A DNA stretch of 49,932 bases, taken from assembly GCF_022539665.2 (NCBI RefSeq), contig NW_026712489.1:1-49932 (forward strand). Reading direction: 5' to 3'. Made by a program: the position numbers and the translations under genes. This DNA is from Daphnia carinata. Lineage: Eukaryota > Arthropoda > Branchiopoda > Diplostraca > Daphniidae. The notes below the pieces were generated by a model. It searched no databases and was not told where the DNA came from. It was given only the letters and a program-made list of their open reading frames with translations. The stretch's first letter is position 1. The number at the start of each line of letters is the position of its first letter. Of the stretch, positions 1 to 7,806 are shown piece by piece.

Positions 1-465
1 ATGGACCCAGAAGACCCGGATCCGTTAACGCCAAATCACTTTCTATACGGTGGAGCTCGGCCATACTTGCCTCTACAATTGGCCGACGTGGAAGACTTGA
101 ACGTAACCAACAAGCAGTTTCTGCAAAGTCAAGCTATCCTCCAACATTTTTGGGATAGATGGCTACGTGAATACGTTCCACACCTAACAGAAAGGAGAAA
201 ATGGCAAGAAAACAGACCTAACGTCGCCGTGGGAGATTTAGTGCTTGCAGTTGAACCAAATACTTTACGTGGGCAGTGGCCGATGGGCAAAGTGTTGGAA
301 ATTATTCCCAGTGCTACAGATAATGTTGTTCGAGTCGTAAAAGTCAAGCTCAGCAACCACCCAAAACCATGTATTCGGCCGGTGGCCAAATTATGTATCA
401 TGGTTTCAGCAGAGGAACAACAAGTTTACGCAAAAGAAGAAAAAAAGGAATATTCCACAGCGTAA
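1..465 (+). CDS. BEL/Pao integrase C-terminal region (DUF5641-like), 5' truncated by window edge
   Basis: This is the last 154 codons of a Pao-type polyprotein. It starts within the segment after the integrase catalytic core (PEDPDPLTPNHFL) and includes the conserved block with ERRKWQ, GDLVL and RGQWPMGKV. This region is called DUF5641 in BEL/Pao integrases and is thought to help DNA or target binding. The frame is open from the window edge, so the real start is upstream; the ATG at position 1 is only an internal Met. The protein is about 97% identical by eye to the C-terminus encoded at 32368-32828, with a few substitutions and one small in-frame length difference near the end. Confidence 0.9.
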   Translation: MDPEDPDPLTPNHFLYGGARPYLPLQLADVEDLNVTNKQFLQSQAILQHFWDRWLREYVPHLTERRKWQENRPNVAVGDLVLAVEPNTLRGQWPMGKVLEIIPSATDNVVRVVKVKLSNHPKPCIRPVAKLCIMVSAEEQQVYAKEEKKEYSTA

Positions 466-640
466 ACGTTCAAATTCAGTATCGTAAATGTAAATACTGT
501 CTGTACTGGAGTTACAATTAGTAGCTCCCCGTGTAAAACTAAAATTGTAACCGTAACAAGTAAAATCAAAATGTCAACACTCAAATGTAAACAACGTAGG
601 AAAATCGCAACCTAAACTCTGGTGGAGGAGTCAATAAGTA

Positions 641-696
641 CTTTTGCCCTCAACGCCACCTATATTCAAGTTCAAATATAGGGCAAAGGGCAAAAG
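641..696 (+). other. Imperfect hairpin between pol and ORF3 of BEL-A (copy 1)
   Basis: CTTTTGCCCT at 641-650 is the exact reverse complement of AGGGCAAAAG at 687-696. Inside it, CTATATT (660-666) pairs with AATATAG (675-681). The result is a two-stem hairpin in the non-coding spacer that separates pol from the third ORF. It is kept in the other copy at 32996-33051. A role in expressing the downstream ORF is speculation. Confidence 0.6.
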
Positions 697-825
697 TCAG
701 TTCGCTTGCTGTTCAGTAACACTGAAAAATTGGAAACTGTTTAACCTATTATGTTAGCAGACGGCATTCAGTCGACCTAACTTCGTTTAAGTGCAACGGG
801 TGCGAACCCTACTTCCAACGTGAAA

Positions 826-1474
826 ATGGCAGAATATCCGTCTCCATCACCCGCATCGGTAAACGACAAACTGAAAGTGAGTAGAGAACGTGAACAAGAG
901 TGTGTGGCCAACATCAACGAGACAATGGAAGGCTCGGAAAAGGCAAAAAAGGAACTCGTGGACAAAGTCTATGCGTGTCAAAGTGATTCTTCGTAGCGAC
1001 AAAGAGCTCAGCCAGATGCAGCAAAATCTCGTTGACGTCCACGTGCACTTCAAGATGGAGAGAGAGACCCTGCTGAGCAACTACGTCGGGTCTCTCCTGC
1101 GTAAGGATCGAGAGAAGGCGACCGAGGTTTTGGTAACCATGCCGGCCGCCATCCCAGAACGTCCTACGTACATCGTCCCGCCGCAAACCCCCAACATCTT
1201 GTGCTTCTTAAAATCACATGTCTCGGGGCCGACGCCATGCAAGAAGCAGATTTATGAATGTGAGGAGTTCATGCTCCTCACAAACCAAGATCGGCTGGAG
1301 GTCTTATTCCAGCAACGTTGGTGCTTCGGCTGCTTTGTGCCGAAGGCCGTGGCTGGGCACACGAGACTCCTAGATTGCTCCCACCCTCGTCAGAGCGAAT
1401 TGTGTCACACCCGTGACCATCATCAGATTCTCTGCGGCACAAAGAAGACTTATAAAGATCTGCCCAGCCACTGA
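826..1474 (+). CDS. BEL-A third ORF (post-pol), zinc-knuckle protein, two overlapping frames
   Basis: An ATG at 826 opens a short frame (MAEYPS...) that ends at TAG 994-996. The protein continues in the +1 frame, open from 890 to the stop at 1474. The N-terminal part is charged and helix-prone. The C-terminal half has a Cys/His cluster: CF..., C..EF, CFGCF, H....C, C..C....HH..LC. The same arrangement follows the catalytic genes in BEL-B (41334-41921) and resembles the Gag zinc-knuckle region of BEL-B (C..C....H....C, then CLRC...H....C...H..LLH). No signal peptide or membrane segment is visible, so it is not an env. Nucleic-acid binding is inferred. The frame break is shared with the other copy. 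Confidence 0.7.
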
Positions 1475-1559
1475 AGCCACCCGGATCCATCGCAGCAGAA
1501 ACTTTTTTTTTGTTATTTTCACCCTTTGTTTATCCACTTGTTGTCACAGTGGGTCCCGC

Positions 1560-1967
1560 TGTCACCTACGGTGCTGCCCTCGCGGGCAGGGCTGTAGGGG
1601 GCACGGGCCTACGTAGTATTTGAGTGCACATTTTAGTTGAGCTCTTTACCCTTTTCTATGGAAAGGGGTAGTATTACTTTGTTAGCCGACCCAGACAGTC
1701 ATTTTGTCTCCGTCTCCTTTTGTCAAACCCAGACGGTAGTCTAAGTTATTTGTCTCGTTTTGCCAGACAGTTTGTCCAGCCTTGTCCAAATTCAGACTCA
1801 GTTTTGTCCCCTCCGTTTTCTTTCTTTAAATCAAGCGTGCGGTATTTATGTTCATATCCTAGTCCAGCAATAAAGCATTCCTTTTTTATACCTCCGTCAT
1901 TTCATTCATCCTCATCCATCATCCTTTCATCTCTCTCTGTTGCTACTTTGCACGAGAGTCAGCAACA
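1560..1967 (+). repeat. BEL-A 3' LTR (copy 1)
   Basis: It begins TGTCACCTACGG and ends GAGTCAGCAACA (408 bp), matching the BEL-A LTRs at 26804-27209 and 33905-34117/42409-42603. An AATAAA polyadenylation signal lies at 1869-1874. It is followed directly by ACAGC, the target duplication. Confidence 0.92.
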
Positions 1968-2073
1968 ACAGCAATCTTCTCTTCTATCGTAGTCTGTTCG
2001 TTTTTTTAGTGTTTCATTGGACGATTGGAATTTTAAGATGGGACTCCAGTTAAGTGAAATAGTGTTATATACC

Positions 2074-2156
2074 ACCAGGTTGGCCGAGTGGTTAAGGCGC
2101 CAGACTTAAGTTCTGGTCTCTTTATAGAGACGTGAGTTCGATCCTCACACCTGGTA
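2074..2156 (+). tRNA. tRNA-Leu (anticodon TAA)
   Basis: The 83-nt cloverleaf folds well. The acceptor is ACCAGGT/ACCTGGT with discriminator A, and the D-arm is GCC...GGC. The anticodon stem CCAGA/TCTGG closes the loop CTTAAGT, giving anticodon TAA. There is a long class II variable arm (TCTC/GAGA) and a T-arm GTGAG/CTCAC with loop TTCGATC. Box A (TGGCCGAGTGG) and box B are intact and no intron is present. This is the best-preserved of several tRNA-Leu copies here. Confidence 0.92.
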
Positions 2157-2773
2157 ACAAAGAGTTCACAGTCAAGAAAATAGCAAATGACAGCAAAATT
2201 CTTTTCTTTCGTAGTCGGTTCATTCTTCGGAGTGAGCTGGGAGGGCGATTGGAAGTCAGCTGGGTTCCAGGAATATGTACTATTCATTGTACGAATCTAT
2301 CTTATCGGATTGCAGGTTGGATATGCAGAATACTTGCTGCAAGATGTCCACCAAGTATGATTGAAGGTGCATGCTTGAGTTACCGCAAATTATTTAATTG
2401 CATTTGTTATTTTTTAAATAGCCCCGTGTGCCATACACATTCATTACGTTATTAGTCTTATGAAATCCTGAACCTGAAAATAGTTTGATCTTCAATGTTT
2501 TTTTTATCCCACCTTTATTGCATATGACGGTGCGGCAAAAAATCCTTAAGGTGTTCCGTTCCACCGCTAACGGGTCGTTCCTGGTGTCTAATAAAATACC
2601 AACTGAATTGGCAGGTTCATCCCCAAATATTGAAATAGTTTGAAATAGAACTCATAGTTTCAGCGATATGTTACCTGCACACTAAGGTTACTGTATACAC
2701 TATGGTATAGAGATTACCACATACATTCGGGACTAAGTATCGCCAAAGGTACGCCATACTTCTCGTCGGATTC
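2157..2773. other. Flank of the tRNA-Leu unit, no gene seen
   Basis: It contains the sequence AGCAAATGACAGCAA, which also follows the other tRNA-Leu relics and is the BEL-A target site type. I see no convincing coding frame. The block is repeated at 42793-43384. Confidence 0.5.
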
Positions 2774-3085
2774 AGGGTGCAAGAATTTCTCCTTTGCTTC
2801 TCTGTTTTACCAAAGGCCAACCGATAATGGGACCAACTTGGTCACAGCCGGCAAAAACTTCGCCAGGCCTTGTAGGAAATGACCAAACTATACGGAAAAA
2901 TACAGGTTGTTTGTTACAAAATCGAATGACATTTTTCTCACCCACATAGACCGCATTTGGGAGAGTGCGAAGAAAATCCTGCAAACCTGTACCATGAAAT
3001 TTGGCATAGGGAATCGGCTAGTCCCCGTCGAGTCTTAAGAACAGTCGTCGCCGAAGTAACAGCCCTTCTGAATGCCCTGCTGAAA
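2774..3085 (+). pseudogene. Eroded BEL/Pao integrase relic
   Basis: Across shifting frames this reads VQEFLLCFS, TDNGTNLV, then RIWESAKKI and LRTVVAEVTALLNA. These match, in order, the integrase core pieces EEFLLCFSR, SGNGTNFV (normally SDNGTNFV), VWERIVQSC and LRTVITEVAALLNA of BEL-A. Several stops and frame changes separate them. It is an older insertion of a related lineage, now part of the repeated tRNA-bearing unit, with a duplicate at 43385-43716. Confidence 0.72.
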
Positions 3086-3838
3086 CCTAAAATAAAATAC
3101 CATTTTATTGTTTGAATAATATACTTAACATCATGTTTGAACCAATCTTTGTTTTGGAACTCATGTCTTACAAAAGCCTTCGAATCCCGTTTCCTGGGAC
3201 TTTTCACCAACAATATATTTAGTTTCCGATGCAACAAATATTTAACCTTCAACTAGGATGGGAAGCGATACTTTGAAGAAGTATCGGTATCGTGGTACCG
3301 AATTTTCGGAAAAAAATCGCGATACTGAATCCATCCATTGAATTCATCACTGAAAATTTTAAAGAAACGCAAACCACTTCTTGTCTGTACGTGCATAGGG
3401 CCACATACGTCTCAATGAATTTGTTGTCTGACTTCATAGGCTCTTGTCCTACCGACACGAAAAGGGGATCTCTGCCTTTTTCCGGATACACAACTAAGAC
3501 AGGGCTACGTCGGAGTGATGTCGTTGGCTGGTAGTATGAAGTCATCTACTGCATGATTGGATGACATTTCCTAGATTACAATAAAGAGTTTTGTTATAAG
3601 ATGGAAAGTTTATCTGATTTGATGCATGGTCATGTAAATTAAAACAAGCTACATCGATACGACAGTAATTGAATATCTTATTAAACAAGGAAATCGTCTT
3701 TCTCCTTCAGTGTGCGCATTTTCAATTGATTTAGCTTAGGATGATTATTTAACGAATTTATATCCAAATATCTCGAAATAATTGCATGCCCTTTTTAAAC
3801 TCAATCTAATAAATGATACCAATGCCTCTTAAGTTTCA
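3086..3838. other. No gene recognised
   Basis: It holds short open stretches on both strands around 3249-3545 that resemble no family I know. They are also preserved in the duplicate at 43880-44175, but that is expected from recent duplication. AT-rich sequence leads into the tRNA-Cys. Confidence 0.4.
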
Positions 3839-3910
3839 AGGGGGCACCCAGGTTTGAACTGAGGACATTTCGATCTGCAGACGAATGCTCTACCACTGAG
3901 CTATACCCCC
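3839..3910 (-). tRNA. tRNA-Cys (anticodon GCA)
   Basis: On the minus strand it begins GGGGGTATAGCTCAGTGG and ends TGCCCCC plus U73. The anticodon loop is CTGCAGA, giving GCA. The acceptor and T-arm pair well. The anticodon stem TTCGT/TCGAA has one T-T mismatch next to the loop, so function is likely but not certain. Confidence 0.78.
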
Positions 3911-4379
3911 ATTACACAACGTTAGTCAAAAAAAAATTCCTGTTAGAAAATTAAAAATAAATAACAAATTTCGTTATTTTATGAGTATTCGACAGGCAAC
4001 ATTGCGATGGTCAGGTTAACTTTTCTTTTATGGCTTTGGAGTTTCCTGTACGCTTTAATTATTCAGTCATCTTTCTCTTTCGCTTTAGTATACAGTATTA
4101 GAATAGAGAGTATTTGTTCCAAAGTGGTAAGTTAATCTGATTTGATGCTAAGTCTTGTAAATTAAAATAAACAACATCCACACGACAGTAATTGAATTTC
4201 TTTTTAAACAAGGAAATCGTTTCTCATTTAAAGTAAATAATTCTCCTTCAGCGTGCGCATTTTCAATTGACTTCGCTTAGGATGATTATTTAACTAATTT
4301 ATATACAAATATCTCGGAATAATTGCATGCCCTTTCAAATCTCAATCAATGAAATGATACCAATGCCTCTTATGTTTCA

Positions 4380-4451
4380 AGGGGGCACCCATGTTTGAAC
4401 TGAGGACCCTACGATCTGCAGTCGTATGCTCTACCACTGAGCTATACCCCT
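4380..4451 (-). tRNA. tRNA-Cys (GCA), second copy
   Basis: It lies about 540 bp from the first copy in a tandem repeat of the same unit. The anticodon stem TACGA/TCGTA is perfect around CTGCAGA. The first acceptor base is A instead of G, and the T-stem has one mismatch, so it may be decaying. Confidence 0.68.
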
Positions 4452-4613
4452 ATTGCACAACAATGGTCAGAAAAAAAAATTACTGTTACAAAATTAAAAA
4501 TAAGTAACAAATTTCGTTATTTGATGAGGATTCGACAGGCAGCATTGCGATGGTCAGCTTAAATAGCTGCAATTACGGATTAGATGCATATTTTCGTATG
4601 ATTTTCATAAAAC

Positions 4614-4973
4614 ATTCAATAGCCATGTAGAGAAAACTTAAACGAATCTATTGATCCTACTATTATTGATAATGTAGTAGTGTAAGGTATCTATAATGAT
4701 TTACAAATATCTCACAAAAAAGGGAAAAATGAGGGAATGAGGAAAACAAAACTTTAAAATAGCGCCTTGACAGTATAGAACCATTATCGTTTACGGTGGC
4801 AATCGTACGTCTTACAACTATGCCATGGTTGAGAAAATATTGTTAAAAAGCATAACATGTCTTGTTGTATGTAGTTTGCTGTCCCAAATTAGCGTCACGG
4901 AAGCTTGTGTAGAAAAAATAAGAATTACAATCCCCCATTAGATAAATATTTTCACGTGATTTTCATAAAATAT
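4614..4973. repeat. Tandem unit with tRNA-like relic (unit 1)
   Basis: The unit starts TTCAATAGCCATGTAGAG and recurs at 24639 and about 24998. On the minus strand near 4775-4845 it contains a box-B-like GGTTCTATAC and a D-arm-like segment. That looks like a degenerate tRNA, but I cannot assign an anticodon. Gypsy-2 inserted at the end of this unit, at ATAT. Confidence 0.5.
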
Positions 4974-5356
4974 TGTCACACTGGGCTTTACTTTTTCAAT
5001 GAATTGTATTGAATTTTAATAAGAAATACAAGACATAGCAGAAATGAGGAATAACTACACTTTACTTTACTTTGAATGAGAAGAGAACTGTAAGAGAACT
5101 TGAAGAGAACTTTGAAGAACTATCAGAACTCTGAGGAACTGATCTTAGAGCTAAAAATGTAGGGGCTTTTATACCCTCGTGAAGAATATACGCCCCATCT
5201 CTAGGGTTACATAAATTCTAGGGATAACTATCTTTTATCAAATTATCTGCGTGTTGCAGCATCTTTTCAGGAGAAGCTGCATTGTGCGCAATTTGATCGT
5301 TGGTTGTTACGTCTTTTCAGAAATGACAACCACGTCACTATTTTCCCCTCGCGACA
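4974..5356 (-). repeat. Gypsy-2 3' LTR (383 bp)
   Basis: It starts TGTCACACTGGGCTTTACT and ends CACTATTTTCCCCTCGCGACA on the plus strand, with TG...CA ends. Its outer parts match the 64-bp 5' LTR at 24571-24634. About 319 bp of the middle is present only here. Confidence 0.9.
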
Positions 5357-5370
5357 GGTCCCCCTTCTTC
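5357..5370 (-). other. Gypsy-2 polypurine tract
   Basis: Read on the minus strand, GAAGAAGGGGGACC directly precedes the 3' LTR (TGTCGCGAGG). This is the expected place for the plus-strand primer. Confidence 0.75.
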
Positions 5371-5486
5371 AAGACAGGCGACCCGACTGTACTAACATTC
5401 ATTAAAAGGAAATCAAGGGCATAATCAAATATTGGGGAAAAAACCCGTGATTTTCAAAAAACATCAAAAGCTAGTAGGGAATGAAT

Positions 5487-5705
5487 AACTATAGTAATGA
5501 GAAAGCGTACGATAGCGCAAGGTCGCTTTAGAGAAGTAGAGGAACAACTATAGTAAAAGACAAACGTACGATAAAGCGCGGTCGCTTTAGAGAGGTAAAA
5601 GAGCTACTACAGTAGAAATCAAACATACGATAAAGCGCGGTCGCTTTAGAGAGGTAAAGGGGTAACGACAGTAGAAGTCAGCCATGCGATGAAGCGTGGT
5701 CAATG
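5487..5705. repeat. Four tandem 59-bp repeats with internal palindrome
   Basis: Units start at 5487, 5546, 5605 and 5664; the last is incomplete or more diverged. The best units contain AAAGCGCGGTCGCTTT, whose AAAGCG and CGCTTT arms pair as a hairpin. The array lies between the 3' LTR and the ATG (5869) of the opposite-strand gene, so it may be its promoter region or an enhancer. That role is inferred. Confidence 0.85.
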
Positions 5706-6332
5706 TGCTTTTATCAAAAAGGAATTTGCTAGAACTATGGAAGCAATACTAGCGTAAGGAAGACGATTAAATTAGCAATTCAAAAAAAAAAGATAAACAA
5801 CGTTATGATGCATAAAAAATTCAACTGCTGCCTTTTTCTTTTAGTTCATTTCTTGCTTAGATACGAAAATGTTTACTCTTCAGTCTGTTCTTGAAAATCT
5901 GCGTCGTATTGAATATGCGTTGGTGTGTTTTGTTGAGGAAACTTTTTCCACTGGTAGAAGCCGTTTTAGTCGTTTGACACAAGCGGATCGAGCCCACTTT
6001 TTAGAGATTTTGGGGCGAGCACATCATTCCGGTGCACGTTTAGATTATTCAATCTCCATCAGTGCGCCTTGGGTGGATGACTTCTATTACAGGTAAGTAG
6101 TCTTCTTTACTTGGTTTTTTTAGTTCTACACTAATGTTCTTTTCCTCTTTTTTAGTACATATCCTGGTTATGCCGGATATAGAGATTATTTTATGCATTT
6201 TCATGCACGTCTGCTGTGGTGGTTTCAGTCCGACCAGGATATTTATCATCCTACCTCTCGCCGCTCTGACTTCTACAGAGAAGTCACACAAGCAGAGATG
6301 CAAGCCAGGGAAGACGCTCGGCTTGTTCGGCT

Positions 6333-6750
6333 TGTAATGTTTAACTTGTAAATGACTTTCAACTCAGCTTACTAATTACTAAGTGTATTTTCACAAGACT
6401 AACAAGACTAATCACAGGTGTAATGTAAGATTCTCTAAAACTCTACTACACTTCAACGCTCTGGACACAGACACACAATGCACTATAACACACTAAACTC
6501 AGACCCCGAGCCCCCTTCTTGTCACAGCTTTTATCAGTTAATATGAGGTCACTCTTGACGTCAATGATCACGTGAAGACGAACTGATCGTAGAGGTGAAG
6601 AGCTGACAGATACTGGTTTGGCGTGGGAAGGCTCCGTGAGGATGAAGAACTGTTTGATACCAGTTCGCCGTGGAATCATCCAAGGCTGGAATCTATTAAT
6701 TAGCTAAGCTAACTAATTGGTGGCGTTCTTCGGTATATGTCCTCATCACA
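6333..6750 (-). repeat. Gypsy-1 3' LTR
   Basis: It runs from TGTAATGTTTAAC to GTCCTCATCACA (418 bp). It matches 16976-17393 except for one A/T difference near 6608. Confidence 0.95.
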
Positions 6751-6764
6751 TTCCTCCCCTTTTT
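6751..6764 (-). other. Gypsy-1 polypurine tract
   Basis: The minus strand reads AAAAAGGGGAGGAA immediately before the 3' LTR (TGTGATGAGG). It is a pure purine run at the expected site. Confidence 0.85.
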
Positions 6765-6956
6765 ACAGAAGTTGCCTTCGGGGTTACAGGGTTGGAGAAT
6801 ATATTTATGTATACGGAAGTTATAATGAAACAGATAGGTCTACAAAATTTCTAATTCTAATTTATGCATTTGCTTCTTTTCTTTCTTCCGTAGGGATTAC
6901 AATTGCTAAACATTTCTTGTTAGTAAGAGAGTGGAATAGTGGAGGGGATAGGTAAG

Positions 6957-6958
<2 letters not shown>

Positions 6959-7002
<44 letters not shown>
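6959..7002. repeat. T44 homopolymer tract
   Basis: A run of about 44 T lies about 80 bp upstream of the accessory-gene ATG. A matching tract (7652-7697) lies about 40 bp downstream of its stop. Confidence 0.9.
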
Positions 7003-7003
<1 letters not shown>

Positions 7004-7080
7004 ATGCGAACCTTATAATTGTTGCTTTTTGTTCCGGTGTGTTTCATTCGTTTCTTGCCCTTCGTCGAGCTCCCTTGTGC

Positions 7081-7609
7081 ATGATGGAGTTTGATTTTAC
7101 ATGCGTTGTGTCTCATCGTGCTGCCGTTGATACTGCTTTGTGGATTTTCGAAGTTATAGCGTATCACAAGCCTCATTTGCTCTTCCGAAGATTTCTTCCC
7201 ACTGATCGAGAACTGTTCTTCAATTGCTATCGGCCATCGATGAGTGTTGAAAATTGTCCTCCTCTTGACTTCGGGTTCCGACGAGTCAGTTCCACCGACC
7301 GCTATTATGTGTAAGTCGCAAATTGGTTCTTTTCTTAGCATTCCATTTGACTTGTTTTTCTTTTCCAGTCAGTTTCCAGGTTATGCTCGCTACCGCGACA
7401 TTTACCCGATCCGGTTTGCACGATTCCTCTGGTGGCTCGAGTCTGGTGAGGATATCTATCACCGCAACTGTCGTTCATCGCTCTTCTTCAATGAACAATT
7501 GCAAGAAGAATCCCATCACTCAGTGGCAATGCAGAACGTACACCGTCTTCTCCGTCGGCTTTTGATTGGCACCGATTTTATGCTGGTTAGTTCCTTGTAT
7601 TTCCAGTAG
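7081..7609 (+). CDS. Spliced opposite-strand accessory gene of Gypsy-1 (intact)
   Basis: Exon 1 is 7081-7310 from ATG (a second ATG follows at 7084), ending in phase 2 at GTAAGT. The intron is 7311-7368 (58 bp, ends TTTTCCAG). Exon 2 is 7369-7609 with stop TAG. The product is 156 residues. It aligns with the Gypsy-2 accessory protein through an N-terminal part (AL..F, F.R, DR..F), a Y-Y just before the intron, PGYARYRD, F.W and the WWLESGEDIYH block. Codons for the conserved residues differ at synonymous positions (CCT/CCA, GCC/GCT, AGA/CGC, ATT/ATC, CAT/CAC), which indicates selection on protein. There is no known domain, signal peptide or membrane helix. Its position between env and the 3' LTR suggests an element-encoded regulator or captured host gene; the function is unknown. 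The ATG choice is mine: the frame is open upstream to at least 7039. Confidence 0.8.
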
Positions 7610-7649
7610 AATACACAACTTTAAAGGTTGGTTGTCTATGGACGTTTTT

Positions 7650-7651
<2 letters not shown>

Positions 7652-7697
<46 letters not shown>
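7652..7697. repeat. T46 homopolymer tract
   Basis: A run of about 46 T lies between the accessory-gene stop and the end of env. It is the downstream partner of the tract at 6959-7002. Confidence 0.9.
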
Positions 7698-7700
<3 letters not shown>

Positions 7701-7806
7701 GTTTGGCTAGGTACAGATGATAGGTAGGTTTATTAGTTACATAGACGTTACAAATTTTACGTTTAACATCGCATATAAATTTGTTCTACTTGTCTGGTTA
7801 CAAATT

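Larger units (their letters stand above)
1..1967 (+). mobile_element. BEL/Pao retrotransposon BEL-A, copy 1 (3' part only)
   Basis: The window opens inside the integrase C-terminal region and runs through a non-coding spacer, a third ORF and a complete 3' LTR. It is nearly identical to 32368-34117 plus 42409-42603. The sequence after the LTR starts ACAGC, the same 5-bp target duplication seen around the full BEL-A copy at 26804-42603. This copy therefore arose by duplication of genomic DNA and not by a separate insertion. The 5' part lies outside the window. Confidence 0.92.
1..4166. repeat. Segmental duplication, left copy
   Basis: The block matches 32368-34117 joined to 42409-44803, about 97-98% by eye. 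It includes the BEL-A 3' end, its downstream flank, a tRNA-Leu, a BEL integrase relic and a tRNA-Cys. Similarity ends close to 4166, where the right copy enters a DIRS element. The BEL-B insertion is present only in the right copy. Confidence 0.88.

Noticed and set aside
129..401. Minus-strand open stretch opposite the BEL-A integrase C-terminus, repeated at 32495-32767
   Set aside because: It mirrors a real coding region, and its conservation is explained by the sense gene.
826..1474. BEL third ORF as an env gene
   Set aside because: No signal peptide, no membrane helix, no furin site; the Cys/His spacing fits zinc knuckles.
2101..2112. Intron in the tRNA-Leu anticodon loop
   Set aside because: The 7-nt loop CTTAAGT closes directly on a perfect stem, so no intron is needed.
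3249..3545. Overlapping open stretches on both strands, also present at 43879-44175
   Set aside because: Preservation follows from recent duplication. No motif, and codon changes do not favour either frame.
5487..5705. CRISPR-like array
   Set aside because: The 59-bp units are contiguous without unique spacers, and the sequence is eukaryotic.
7039..7609. Antisense gene as a processed retrogene with poly(A)
   Set aside because: An intron with good splice sites is present, and T-tracts occur on both sides, so it is not a simple retrocopy.
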